A stretch of DNA of 64,000 nt from Malaya genurostris (GCF_030247185.1 NC_080571.1:144938091-145002090); one strand, 5' to 3'. Positions 34,583 through 46,568 are shown, counted from the first letter of the stretch. Notes: a model not told the origin generated them from the sequence alone. A program made the numbers and translations.

Positions 34583-34695
34583 AGATAAGTAGCTCATTAT
34601 CAATAAATTTATTCATAAAAAAAAAGAGAGAGAAGAATTTTTTTTATTTTATCATATACTTTACAAAATCTTGTTTTCTAAATATAAAAAAAAAT

Positions 34696-34902
34696 ATGCC
34701 GTACAATAAAGAGTTAGACGAAGAAATCAACGAAATGGTTGAATACTTCAGAGAAGTAGAGATGCAAGCTAAGAAAATTACTAACACAAAACAATTCGAA
34801 AAGCAATTTTTAGAAGCAGAAAGCGATATTGAATTCGCTGTTACAATATTTCCACACCAACCGGAAAAAACACGAACTGTAAGAGTGACTATCGGAATTT
34901 AG
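34696..34902 (+). CDS. G small ORF 2 (68 aa, acidic helical)
   Basis: ATG at 34696 after an A-rich stretch. The product is acidic, with a probable helix or short coiled coil (ELDEEINEMVEYFREVEMQA) and a C-terminal beta-like end (TVRVTIG). It lies 51 bp before gag. No domain recognised. The position between small ORF 1 and gag repeats the 412/mdg1 layout. Confidence 0.5.
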   Translation: MPYNKELDEEINEMVEYFREVEMQAKKITNTKQFEKQFLEAESDIEFAVTIFPHQPEKTRTVRVTIGI

Positions 34903-34953
34903 GCAAAATTTATTATGAATAATCTAATAATTAGAAATCATGAATTATACTAA

Positions 34954-36287
34954 ATGGAAAAAATTGATGAATATTTAGCAATATTAAAAACAATAGAAAC
35001 TAATTTTAGAAAATCCCCAAATAGAACTTATTCGACCCAAACTCTGCAAATAAAACGAAGTGAAGTACAATTCGCACAAAATAGCATCAACGAAAAACTT
35101 GCTGAGCTAGAAGATACCCTAGACTCAGACTATTTCAATTTAATCAACCGAGAAGCAAAATTACTTTCCGGAAAAAATTTCAATTTAATAGATATCAAGT
35201 TAGTCCATGCCAAACCATCGCTACTACCCAAATTTAAAAAGGTAGTAAAAACAATAATAATACAACACAAAGAAGCAAAAAGCAAAATGACTAATATAGA
35301 AAATACCGAAAAAACGGTGACGGCTTTAATGCCCGAATTCGATGGAAATCCTTTAAACCTGACCAGTGCCATCGATGCAATGGATATCATTAATACAATG
35401 GTGACAAACGATAACAAACAATTAGTTATCAGCATCGTATTATCTAAACTCAGAGGCAAAGCGCGAAACGCATTTGCCGCTAAACCCGAAAGCGTCGAGT
35501 TCATAATAGACAAAATAAAAACCATTGCACCTGCCTCCGTTGGAGCAGTGCAATCTAAACTAAGATTATGCAAACAAAAGTCTGACATAATCACATTTAC
35601 CAACGAAATTGAAACCCTAGCAACGCAACTAGAAGCTGCATATGTAGCTAAGAAAATTAATGGCGAGGTAGCCAAAGAAATGGCTACCCAAGAAGCAATT
35701 AAACACATGGCGGAAGGTCTAAAAATGAAAAAACATCAATTATTCTTCGAGCACGAACATTCACGGACCAAGCTTCAGAGATAAATAAAGTGCTAGAAGT
35801 AAACCCGGCCTGCGAAGAAAAGATACTATTTGCAAAAATGCAAACGAATAAAACGAATATACAGCAAAAAAATAACGGTGAAGGTCGTCAGTTTAAACAA
35901 CAACCGATACCATTCTTCAATATGCCTTTTCAGCCACGGATCCGAGCACAGCGTGGTTGGAATAATCAAAACAACCAACAAATGCCTAACCAAGCAAATC
36001 AAAGTCAAGGGCGCCAAATGAGACCAAATTTTAACCAATGGCATAACCTGCCTCAACAAATGTTCAGTTACGGACAGTTCCCTTATACTCCGTATCAGCA
36101 GTTTTATCAACAAAACTCATATCAATACAAAAATAACTGGAGAAATAATTCCAACACCAATTTCAGCAACGCACATCCAAACAGAAATGTGATGGTTGCG
36201 GAAAACACATCGGAGCTGACGTCTGGTCCCAAGACGTCGGCCAGTAACGAAGTGCAAATGGGACAATCAAGACAAATCAGAACATGA
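34954..36287 (+). pseudogene. G gag, broken by a frameshift near 35760
   Basis: Part 1 (34954-35784) has helical gag features: coiled-coil-like N-terminus, then MPEFDGNPLNLTSAIDAMD and IVLSKLRGKARNAF, the Ty3/Gypsy gag core motif. A 1-base shift near 35760 separates it from part 2 (35790-36287; the true continuation begins FTDQASEINK). Part 2 is strongly Asn/Gln-rich (QNNQQMPNQANQSQ) and lacks a CCHC knuckle. The protein would form the capsid. I read the shift as a mutation because it lies inside gag, not at the gag-pol border. Confidence 0.75.
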
Positions 36288-36351
36288 GAATGGATGTGAA
36301 CCAGAATGTGGGTCACATTCAAGCTCGGTTAACGAATCAAGCAAGCTAGCA

Positions 36352-36981
36352 ATGAAAATATTCAATTGCGAGATAAGTTATACAAATTTTGTAATTTTAA
36401 AATTAGACGTCTGTAACAAACCGGTCACACTAATCGTAGACACAGGTGCAGACATCTCTATATTAAAAGAAAGCGCACTAAAGCCAAATCTACTTATTCA
36501 CATGAATGAGAACTGTATTATAAATGGTGTTACCGAAGGTAAAATGGAAACCGAAGGTAGCACATATGTTAATATTAAACTAAATAATAATTTAATACCA
36601 CATAAATTCCAAATAGTTAATGATAAGCTACCCATCTTTACAGGCGGAATTCTCGGTAGAGACTTTCTAATAAACTACGAATGCAACATATGCCTGAAAA
36701 CATGACTAATTACTTTCGAAATAAATAATGAAATCTTCAAAATACCCATTACAGATAAATTCAAGGAAAAATTTATTATGCCACCTAGATGCCAAGTAAT
36801 TAAAGAAATAAAATTAAGAAATATCACTGAGGATAGTGTTATCCTATCCGGTGAAATAAAGCCAGGAGTGAACTACTCAAACGCGCTTATCACTCCTGGT
36901 GCCCAATATGTAAATGTTATGAATACTAGCGATAGTTTCGTACAGATTCCTTTTAATGATTTAATAAAAAAATCAAAATAA
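36352..36981 (+). pseudogene. G pol: aspartic protease region
   Basis: LIVDTGADISIL gives the catalytic DTGA (about residue 35) and GGILGRDFL the second conserved motif. A TGA at 36703-36705 interrupts the frame; the same frame reads on to 36981 (KIPITDKFKEKF, IKPGVNYSNALI). The frame is then lost before the RT. The enzyme would process gag-pol. Confidence 0.75.
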
Positions 36982-37547
36982 TCCCAGCTAGCAACTACGA
37001 GGCAGCCGGAAACGAAAATAAAAACTCTAAACAAAAAATCAATCAACGAATACTAGATTTACAAAATCAGATTAATATTAAAAATATACCAATCAATGCT
37101 AAAGGTAAATAAATAGACCTATGCTATAGATATAACGACATTTTCGCACTCAAGGATGATCCGATAAGTGCAAACAATTTCTACAAACAAGAAATTAATC
37201 TAGAAAATAAATCACCAGTTTACATAAAAAATTACCGAACACCCGAAATCCACAAAGGAGAAATAAATAATCAAATTAATAAGATGCTTGATGAAAATAT
37301 TATCCAACCTTCCGTATCCCCGTATAACTCTCCCCTTTTACTAGTACAGAAAAAATCAACTACTGAAAATAAAAAATGGCGATTAGTCATTGATTTTCGC
37401 CAATTGAACAAAAAAATTATTGCAGATAAATTTCCATTACCAAGAATCGATGAGATACTTGATAATTTAGGTCGGGCAAAGTATTTTACGACACTCGACC
37501 TGATGTCAGGATTTCATCAGATCGAATTAGAAGAAAACTCAAAAAAA
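36982..37547 (+). pseudogene. G pol: reverse transcriptase, first half
   Basis: After a frameshift and a stop (near 37109) the sequence reads YNDIFALKDDPISANN, IQPSVSPYNSPLLLVQKK, WRLVIDFRQLNKK, FPLPRIDEILDNLG, YFTTLDLMSGFHQI. This is the classic Gypsy RT start, with the first catalytic Asp in TTLDL. E2 interrupts after EENSKK. Confidence 0.85.
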
Positions 37548-38232
37548 GTACGGGTGTGTAATGTCAGAGACATAACTGGATGTCGTGAATACGAATATGA
37601 CACACTTTATTTATGATTCCGAATTCGAATTGGTAGTTCATCGATTGTTTGAATTGTGCAACTTTCCCCTCTTTCATTACTAGAAATTTAAACGATGCGC
37701 CTAGACTAAATTACAGATTAGTTACATTAAACATTCTGAAACGCAATTAAATACTATGAAATAAGCAGTGTAGTTCTTTATAATAAAAAAATGGTGACGA
37801 TTTGAGTTAGTTCAGCACGCAGACTCTGAATTCTAAACCCATATTCCAGAACTAAGCTCTAAAACATGAAGACGATTTTTCGCCATGACTACCAAAATGG
37901 GTTTTATAGAGTACAGTAAAGTAAATTTCCGCATAATTCTTTAGGAGTATTATTATGGTTCTAAAAAGAACCGAATAGAAGAAATCTGGAATAAAGAACT
38001 GGATCCTGAATTCAAGAACTAAATTTAGAACCAATAACAGACGCAGAATCCAGTTTCAATTCTAGAATTGCAATTTCGAAACTCAAATTAGTTCCGGAAT
38101 ACAGTTCCAGAATCCACTTTCAGCACGCAGGCTCTGAATTCTAAACCTATATTGCGGAACTAAAATCTGAAAATTGAACTTCTCGTTACGACTACCGAAA
38201 ACCAAATGATGGCAGGTGCTCTTTCCGTCACT

Positions 38233-38990
38233 GATGGTTTAACTCCCGCGATGGCAGTCTGCTCGCCTTGAAGGCCAGCAAGCGAATGAGAGTTGCTACC
38301 TGAGCGTTTGAGCTTTTAACCACGCAGAAGGCGCTCTCTCCTTCGCTGCTGGTTGATGGTTTAACTCTCGCGATGGCAGTCTGCTCGCCTTGAAGGCCAG
38401 CAAGCGAATGAAAGTTGCTACCTGAGCGTTTGAGGTTTTAACCACGCAAAAGGCGCTCTCTCCGTCGCTGCTGGTTGATGGTTTAACTCTCGCGATGGCA
38501 GTCTGCTCGCCTCGAAGGCCAGCAAGCGAATGAAAGCTGCTACCTGAGCGTTTGAGGTTTTAACCACGCAAAAGACGCTCTCTCCGTCGCTGCTGGTTGA
38601 TGGTTTAACTCTCGCGATGGCAGTCTGCTCGCCTTGAAGGCCAGCAAGCGAATGAAAGTTGCTACCTGAGCGTTTGAGGTTTTAACCACGCAAAATGCGC
38701 TTTCTCCGTCGCTGCTGGTTGATGGTTTAACTCTCGCGATGGCAGTCTGCTCGCCTTGAAGGCCAGCAAGCGAATGAAAGTTGCTACCTGAGCGTTTGTG
38801 CTTTTAACCACGCAGAAGGCGCTCTCTCCGTCGCTGCTGGTTGATGGTTTAACTCTCGCGATGGTAGTCTGCTCGCCTTGAAGGCCAGCAAGCGAATGAA
38901 AGCTGCTACCTGAGCGTTTGAGGTTTTAACCACGCAGAAGGCGCTCTCTCCGTCGCTGCTGGTTGAAGGTTTAACTCCCACGACGTCTGC
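38233..38990 (-). repeat. 122-bp tandem repeat array in E2
   Basis: GATGGTTTAACT-type unit starts fall at 38233, 38355, 38477, 38599, 38721, 38843 and (as GAAGG) 38965, exactly 122 bp apart. Each unit has a GCTACCTGAGCGTTTGAGG core. The units are related to the shorter repeats of E1 and E3 and abut the DPE. Confidence 0.9.
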
Positions 38991-39046
38991 TCCCATCGAA
39001 CGCACGAAAAGAAATGATCGATTTTCACCACGGTTCCCCTTTTATA
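38984..39046 (-). promoter_or_regulatory. Family E core promoter, copy E2
   Basis: On the minus strand: TATAAAAG at 39046-39039, Inr TCATTT with +1 at 39015, and DPE AGACG at 38988-38984 (+28 to +32). The TATA-to-Inr distance is one base shorter than in E1/E3. Confidence 0.7.
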
Positions 39047-39351
39047 CGCATTCAGTTGAAGATATGTGCCTGACTACCTCAAAATCGTCGTCCTTGCGCG
39101 AAAAACCCAAGCGAAAGTAAAGAGCATTATTTTGAAATGTTGAGAAAACCTAATTTTTGAGTTGTTTGTGGTTATCTCACACTGTTCAAAATATTATCCC
39201 AAATTCCTGATCATATTTTTGATGAAAAGGTGAAAGAATTATGTTGCTACCATTAATACAAGTCGAGATATTCACGATTAAGTTCTGCCCATTCTTCCAT
39301 ATGGCTAATTTTGAAAAGGCACCTCATAGTAAAGTAAGTCGTATTCACGAC

Positions 39352-39829
39352 AAAAATATACAGCATTCTCGAGTTCAACAGGCCACTATGAATTTAATAG
39401 ATTACCTTTCGGACTAAACATTTCACCCAATAGCTTCCAACGTATGATGACAATCGCTCTGAGTGGTTTACCACCAGAGTGTGCGTTCATGTACATTGAC
39501 GACATCATCGTGGTGGGTTGTTCAATCAACCACCACTTGAAAGATCTAGAGATGGTTTTCCAACAACTCAGGAAATATAATTTAAAACTAAATCCAGCAA
39601 AATGTAATTTCTTCGGAAATGACGTCACATACTTGGGTCATCACATTTCGGAAAAAGGAATTTTGCCAGATCCATCAAAATTCTCAACAATAAAAAACTA
39701 TCCCACCCTAACAAATGCAGATGAAGTTAGGCGATTTGTAGCCTTTTGTAACTACTATCGTCGCTTTATCGAAAATTTTGCCAAAATAGCACACCCATTA
39801 AACAAACTACTTAGAAAAACCTGTTTTAA
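39352..39829 (+). pseudogene. G pol: reverse transcriptase, second half
   Basis: It resumes with FSSSTGHYEFNRLPFGLN, then FQRMMTIALSG, CAFMYIDDIIVVG (YIDD catalytic box near 39490), NPAKCNFFGNDVTYLGH and VRRFVAFCNYYRRFI. It is in one frame up to LLRK, where Z1 interrupts before the RNase H tether. Confidence 0.85.
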
Positions 39830-42800
39830 TCCACCTAGTGGTGTAATGATGCCTTTCTCATGTACATATAATATTGTGGTATTCTATTCAAAAATATTCT
39901 CTTCGAGTTTTGAAAGAAATCAAGAGATTGTTTATGCATAACATACAGAAAAAAACAGTGCTTTGATTGCGTAAGCCATCCTTAAGAAAACGAAATGGGT
40001 TCACTATTATATGCACTTTCCGGAATCCGGAACCGGATACCGGTAACCAGGATAGCCGGAATCAGTTTGTTTAGTTGCCTACTGATAATGACTATCGATT
40101 TGTGTAGTTTTGAGACCAGTTTAGAAAATTTTTTACGTGTTTTGTTTCACCGGTTTAAGTGACGGTGTACAATATTGAACACACTTTACCCTATAATTCC
40201 GGAACCGGAAGTCGTATCCGGATGAAATTCAGGAATTCCATATGGGACCAGAAGACCTTTCATTTGAATCTAAGTTTGTGGAAATCGCTCAAACCATCGC
40301 TGAGAAAAGTGAGTGAGATAAATTTTTGTGTATATGACTACTATTTCCGGTACTTCCGGAACCGGATACCGGGAACCAGGATAGCCGGAATCGGTTTGTT
40401 TAGTTGCCTACTAATAATGACTATCGATTTGTGTAGTTTTGAGACCAGTTTAGAAAATTTTTTACGTGTTTTGTTTCGCCGGTTTAAGTGACGGTGTACA
40501 ATATTGAACACACTTTACCCTATAATTGCGGAACCGGAAGTCGGATCCGGATGAAATTCAGGAATTCCGTATGGGACCACGAGACCTTTCATTTGAATCT
40601 AAGTTTGTGGAAATCGGTCAAACCATTGCTGAGAAAAGTGAGTGAGATCCATTTTGGTATATATGACCACTATTTCCGGTACTTCCGGAACTCTATACCG
40701 GGAACCAGGATAGCCGGAATCGGTTTGTTTAGTTGCCTACTGATAATGACTATCGATTTGTGTAGTTTTGAGACCAGTTTAGAATTTTTTTTACGTTTTT
40801 TGTTTCGCCTGTTTAAGTGACGGTGTACAATATTGAACACACTTTACCCTATAATTCCGGAACCGGAAGTCGTATCCGGATGAAATTCAGGAATTCCATA
40901 TGGGACCGGAAGACCTTTCATTTGAATCTAAGTTTGTGGAAATCTCTCAAACCATCGCTGAGAAAAGTGAGTGAGATAAATTTTTGTGTATATGACCACT
41001 ATTTCCGGTACTTCCGGAACCGGATACCGGGAACCAGGATAGCCGGAATCGGTTTGTTTAGTTACCTACTGATAATGACTATCGATTTGTGTAGTTTTGA
41101 GACCAGTTTAGAAAATTTTTTACGTGTTTTGTTTCGCCGGTTTAAGTGACGGTGTACAATATTGAACACACTTTACCCTATAATTCCGGAACCGGAAGTC
41201 GGATCCGGATGAAATTCAGGAATTCCGTATGGGACCACGAGACCTTTCATTTGAATTTAAGTTTGTGGAAATCGCTCAAACCATCGCTGAGAAAAGTGAG
41301 TGAGATTAATTTTTGTGTATATGACCACTATTTCCGGTACTTCCGGAACCGGATACCGGGAACCAGGATAGCCGGAATCGGTTTGTTTAGTTGCCTACTG
41401 ATAATGACTATCAATTTGTGTAGTTTTGAGACCAGTTTAGAAAATTTTTTACGTGTTTTGTTTCGCCGGTTTAAGTGACGGTGTACAATATTGAACACAC
41501 TTTACCCTATAATTCCGGAACCGGAAGTCGTATCCGGATGAAATTCAGGAATTCCATATGGGACCGGAGAACCTTTCATTTGAATCTAAGTTTGTGGAAA
41601 TCTCTCAAACCATCGCTGAGAAAAGTGAGTGAGATAAATTTTTGTGTATATGACCACTATTTCCGGTACTTCCGGAACCGGATACCGGGAACCAGGATAG
41701 CCGGAATCGGTTTGTTTAGTTACCTACTGATAATGACTATCGATTTGTGTAGTTTTGAGACCAGTTTAGAAAATTTTTTACGTTTTTTGTTTCGCCGGTT
41801 TAAGTGACGGTGTACAATATTGAACACACTTTACCCTATAATTCCGGAACCGGAAGTCGGATCCGGATGAAATTCAGGAATTCCGTATGGGACCACGAGA
41901 CCTTTCATTTGAATTTAAGTTTGTGGAAATCGCTCAAACCATCGCTGAGAAAAGTGAGTGAGATTAATTTTTGTGTATATGACCACTATTTCCGGTACTT
42001 CCGGAACCGGATACCGGGAACCAGGATAGCCGGAATCGGTTTGTTTAGTTGCCTACTGATAATGACTATCAATTTGTGTAGTTTTGAGACCAGTTTAGAA
42101 AATTTTTTACGTGTTTTGTTTCGCCGGTTTAAGTGACGGTGTACAATATTGAACACACTTTACCCTATAATTCCGGAACCGGAAGTCGTATCCGGATGAA
42201 ATTCAGGAATTCCATATGGGACCGGAAGACCTTTCATTTGAATCTAAGTTTGTGGAAATCTCTCAAACCATCGCTGAGAAAAGTGAGTGAGATGAATTTT
42301 TGTGTATATGACCACTATTTCCGGTACTTCCGGAACCGGATACCGGGCACCAGGATAGCCGGAATCGGTTTGTTTAGTTACCTACTGATAATGACTATCG
42401 ATTTGTGTAGTTTTGAGACCAGTTTAGAAAATTTTTTACGTGTTTTGTTTCGCCGGTTTAAGTGACGGTGTACAATATTGAACACACTTTACCCTATAAT
42501 TCCGGAACCGGAAGTCGGATCCGGATGAAATTCAGGAATTCCGTATGGGACCACGAGACCTTTCATTTGAATTTAAGTTTGTGGAAATCGCTCAAACCAT
42601 CGCTGAGAAAAGTGAGTGAGATTAATTTTTGTGTATATGACCACTATTTCCGGTACTTCCGGAACCGGATACCGGGAACCAGGATAGCCGGAATCGGTTT
42701 GTTTAGTTGCCTACTGATAATGACTATCAATTTGTGTAGTTTTGAGACCAGTTTAGAAAATTTTTTACGTGTTTTGTTTCGCCGGTTTAAGTGACTGTGT

Positions 42801-43418
42801 ACAATATTGAACACACTTTACCCTATAATTCCGGAACCGGAAGTCGGATCCGGATAAAATTCAGGAATTCCGTATGGGACCGGAAGTCCTTTCATTTGAA
42901 TCTAAGTTTGTGGAAATCGTTCAAACCATCGCTGAGAAAAGCGAGTGAGATCCATTTTGGTATATATGACCACTATTTCCGGAACTGGATACCGGGAACC
43001 AGGATAGCCGGAATCGGTTTGTTTAGTTGCCTACTGATAATGACTTTCGATTTGTGTAGTTTTGAGACCAGTTTAGAAAATTTTTTACGTTTTTTGTCTC
43101 GCCGGTTTAAGTGACGGTGTACAATATTGAACACACTTTACCCTATTATTCCGGAACCGGAAATTCAGGAATTCCGTATGGGACCACGAGACCTTTCATT
43201 TGAATCCTAGTTTGTCAAAATCGGTTTAGCCATTTTCGAGAAAACCTAGTGAGATTATTTGACACATACACACACACATACATACACACACACACACAGA
43301 CATTGCTCAGCTCGATGAACTGAGTCGAATGGTATATGACACTTGGCCCTCCGGGCCAATTTTCACTGGTCGGTTTTTCAAGTGATTGCATAACCTTTCT
43401 ATATGAGAAAGGCAAAAA
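39830..43418 (+). mobile_element. Z1: Z-family element carrying a satellite array, in G
   Basis: The left end is TTTTAATCCACCTAGTGG and GTAATGATGCCTTTCTCAT; the right end is a CA-rich microsatellite (43260-43300), CTCGATGAACTGAGTCG, a GGCCCTCCGGGCC palindrome and the hairpin CCTTTCTATATGAGAAAGGC followed by AAAAA. G pol reads LLRK before and NTKFDW after. The same ends are in Z0 and Z2. I see no protein that could mobilise it. Confidence 0.75.
40010..43200 (+). repeat. 329-bp satellite array with a dimeric higher-order pattern
   Basis: Nine full units start at 40159 and every 329 bp after that (last unit shortened by 9 bp), with partial units at both sides. Each has a CCGGAACCGGAAGTCG motif, AAATCGCTCAAACCATCGCT and GACGGTGTACAATATTGAAC. 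Two subtypes alternate from 40488 on, giving a 658-bp dimer repeated at least three times. Each unit is open for about 110 codons with GTG/TGA overlap, a side effect of homogenisation. Confidence 0.9.
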
Positions 43419-44181
43419 TACAAAATTTGATTGGTCGCTCGAATGCGAACAATCCTTTCAAACACTTGAAAATTTACTTTTAACGCCAACAATTTTACAA
43501 TTCCCTGACTTCAACAAGAAATTTATTGTAATCACAGATGCTTCCAAAATGGCTTGCGGTGCAGTTCTTGCTCAGACACACGACAATATTGATTTGCCAA
43601 TAGCGTACGCAAGTAGATCGTTCACCAGAGGCGAATCAAATAAGTCGACAATTGAACAAGAGCTGACAGTAATCCATTGGGCCATCACGCTTTTTAGACC
43701 ATATTTATACGGAAAAAAATTTCTTGTCAAGACAGATCACAGACCATTGGTTTATCTGTTTTCGATGAAAAATCCTTCTTCAAAATTAACAAGACTGCGT
43801 TTAGACCTCGAAGAATTCGACTTCGAAGTAGAATACGTACAAGGTAAATTAAATGTAGGAGCGGACGCGCTCTCTAGGATTAAAATCAACAGAGACATGT
43901 TAAGTAATATGTCTATTTTAAAGGTTCAAACTAGAGCCGATACAAGGAAACAAAATGATAAAAATATTATACAGCAAGAGAACAACCTTCTTGATTCTCT
44001 ACATACCGAGCCCGATCAACTCAAAGTATTTGAATCAATCAATATAAATGAAGTGCATACTATGCCAAAACTAAGTATTGAAAAATCGTCAACAAATAAT
44101 TTAAATGGCCTTAAAATATCAATCAAAAACAAAAATTACAAAAAGGATTTGACTCTAGCGTCATTCACCCGTTGTATTTAA
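43419..44181 (+). pseudogene. G pol: RNase H
   Basis: It begins TKFDWSLECEQSFQTLE after Z1, then FIVITDASKMACGAVLAQ (catalytic Asp), IEQELTVIHWAI (Glu), LVKTDHRPLVYLF (Asp) and FDFEVEYVQGKLNVGADALSR. The frame is open to 44181, and a short gap with stops separates it from the integrase. It degrades the RNA strand during reverse transcription. Confidence 0.85.
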
Positions 44182-44310
44182 ATTTAAATTTTAAACATTA
44201 TTGAAGAAAAAGCTAATAAATTAAATATTGGAAAAATTGCTCTAGCGCTTTCGAATACAATTTTCAATTTTATTAGCATTAATGCTTTTAAGTTAGCAGG
44301 TAATAAATAT

Positions 44311-45333
44311 TTGAAATCACTTCAAATAATACTCTATCAACCGCAACGTGAGATAGACGATAAAAACCTAATTAACAGAATTATCCAAGAAAACCATGAT
44401 TCTGCAATTGGCGGACACATCGGAATTAACAGACTCTATCGGAAACTTAAGTGTCATTATATATGGCCAGATATGAAAAAATCCATTGCAAATTATATAC
44501 ATAATTGTATAAAATGCAAAGAAAATAAACACACCTTTAGAACAACAGAAAACTTTATTCAAACACCAACACCACAAAAAGCCTTTTCTACAATAGCTAT
44601 GGACACAATAGGACCATTTACAAAATCAAATTCAGGAAATAGATACGCGCTAACAATTCAATGCGACTTATCTAAATATATCATCGTGCAACCAATTCCA
44701 GACAAGCAAGCAGAAACAATAGCAAAAGCTTTTGTCGAACACTGCATTCTAATATACGGAACCCCGTCTATTATACGAACAGATCAAGGAACCGAATATA
44801 AAAATGAAGTCTTCCACAAAATTAGCGAATTACTCAAGTTCACTCAAAAATTTTCAACACCGTATCACTCTCAAACTATTGGAAGTCTAGAGAGAAACCA
44901 TCGATGTCTGAATGAGTACGTAAGATAGTTCGTCAAAGAATCACATACTGATTGGGATGACTGGCTGCCTTACTACGCATTTTGCTACAATACGACTCCT
45001 CACACCGACTTCCCATACACACCTTTTGAACTGATTTTTGGTAGAACAGCATCAGTACCAAACGAATTGAAAAATCCAGAATTCATAGGACCGATATATA
45101 ATTACGACGAATACTACTCGGAATTGAAATACAAATTAAAAGCTGCATCGTTGAAAGCAAACCAACTCATAGACAAAATCAAAACTAAACGAAGCTCAAA
45201 TCAAGAAAATAAATCGAAAATTTACAAAGGCCCTTACATAGTAAAAAATATAGACCACCCAAATGCAATAGTAGAAAACCTAGAAACAAAGCAAACTCAT
45301 ACAGTCCACAAAAATCAAATTGTTAAATTGTAA
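44311..45333 (+). pseudogene. G pol: integrase, one in-frame stop
   Basis: HHCC domain (HIGINRLYRKLKCHYIWPDM, CIKCKEN), then the DDE core: AMDTIGPF, IIRTDQGTEYKNEVF and GSLERNHRCLNEY. A TAG at 44926-44928 interrupts; the same frame continues with DWDDWLPYYAFCYNTTPH, TPFELIFGR, and a C-terminal part ending with YKGPYIVKNI and HTVHKNQIVKL. All catalytic residues are present. Confidence 0.85.
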
Positions 45334-45816
45334 TCATATACAATAATATTACCACATGCTATACAAAAATTAATTACAACTCTATGGAAAACACGAAATT
45401 TTACTCAAGAAAAATTTTTTAAAACTATTATATTTTATATCATATTATATACCATATAATCATACACGTACTTACATCATTACCATAGCTTAATCAAATT
45501 ATATAAAAATGTCGCTATACAACTATATAATTATTATTTTAAAACACTATTTTATGACTATATCCTCGTCACATTTAAAATTATTTTATTGTTACTTCTT
45601 TACATAAGATTATATCACACAAATTACACTATTTACCATTATACGACAATATGAAAGCAAAATCAAATCCAGGTATTATATCACAGAAAAGAATCAATAT
45701 ATTGTAAAACACATTACACTCTACACAATATTGTAAGAGATTTCTTGAGACCAGACCTTAATTTTTATCACACGAAGATGACTCCGTAAACTTCATCATT
45801 TTTTTTACGGGGAAGG
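45334..45816 (+). other. G 3' non-coding region and polypurine tract
   Basis: AT-rich, with no env-like frame. ACGGGGAAGG at 45807-45816 directly precedes the LTR and is the likely polypurine tract for plus-strand priming. Confidence 0.75.
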
Positions 45817-46308
45817 TGTGGCGGAATTACGAAACCACCATGTTTTCCACGTTAAGGTAGCGCTTCGCCGTGGTCAAGTCGAAGCGAGACAACTCACTGC
45901 TTCCTCTTGCTTTGTCGCCGAAATTTCACTCTAAATTGCAAATTTCTCCAATACTAACCCGATTCACGAAAAATCAAAAACATACGATTGTAGGTAAATG
46001 ATTTTACTATGCATTTAGCGAAAAATATTAGTTAGAAAGCTTTTCTTTCGCGAGATTTCGTGCGAGTTTTGTTAAACCTTTTGTTTTCTTTTTTCCATTT
46101 CTCGCTATAAACAACTCGCATATGTAGGGATGTGCTACGTTTTCAACAAAGCTTCAAAGCTAGTAGCGATGAAAATCATTACTGATTTCTGGTTCTACTG
46201 AAACATGAATAGAAATTATTTTACAAAGTAGTAACACTTACTTACATTTTCTACTCATCTTTATTCAACGTTTACACAGAGAGAACGGACAACGAAAACA
46301 AACGAAAT

Positions 46309-46341
<33 letters not shown>

Positions 46342-46568
46342 ACTATTTATTGGAATATGAGTTAAAATTAAATTATTAAGATTTAAATTGGGTGTTCAGC
46401 CACAAGTGGTGACTTTTCAGCCCTGTTATATATATATATATATATGATTTGGTTATTACCATGAAGACATCATTTGCTTCCGCAATTCTGAGATTTTTGT
46501 GTAGGGAAAATTCTAAACCTACTTGTATTGTGTAATGGGGAAAAGGAACTTATATACTAACTTACTAA

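Larger units (their letters stand above)
37548..39351 (-). mobile_element. E2: family E element without ORF2, in G
   Basis: Minus-oriented, with the same ends as E1 (left GTACGGGTGTGTAATGTCAG, right palindrome at 39338-39351). Seven As (37541-37547) and five As (39352-39356) flank it; removing E2 and five As restores SKKYTAF in the RT. The interior (37700-38210) is unlike those of E1 and E3: AT-rich, with repeats of CAGAACT/TCTGAATTCTAAACC type and no frame. The 122-bp array and promoter make up the other half. Confidence 0.75.

Noticed and set aside
35755..35795. Programmed frameshift between two gag ORFs
   Set aside because: The shift lies inside the gag sequence and not at the gag-pol border, and I see no clear slippery heptamer, so a mutation is simpler.
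38233..38990. CRISPR-like array
   Set aside because: The 122-bp period is one continuous tandem repeat without unique spacers, in a eukaryotic transposon.
37548..39351. E2 as part of the Gypsy element
   Set aside because: Its ends match E1 in an unrelated host and its removal restores the RT frame, so it is an insertion.
40159..43114. Nine tandem 110-codon frames looking like a gene family
   Set aside because: Starts are GTG, frames shift with each 329-bp unit, and they overlap by GTGA. They are a by-product of satellite periodicity, with no recognised domain and no promoter.
43260..43418. Helitron 3' end (hairpin)
   Set aside because: A hairpin is present, but it is not followed by CTRR and no TC start is seen at the other end.
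45334..45816. env gene in G
   Set aside because: The region is short, AT-rich and has no long frame; G lacks env.
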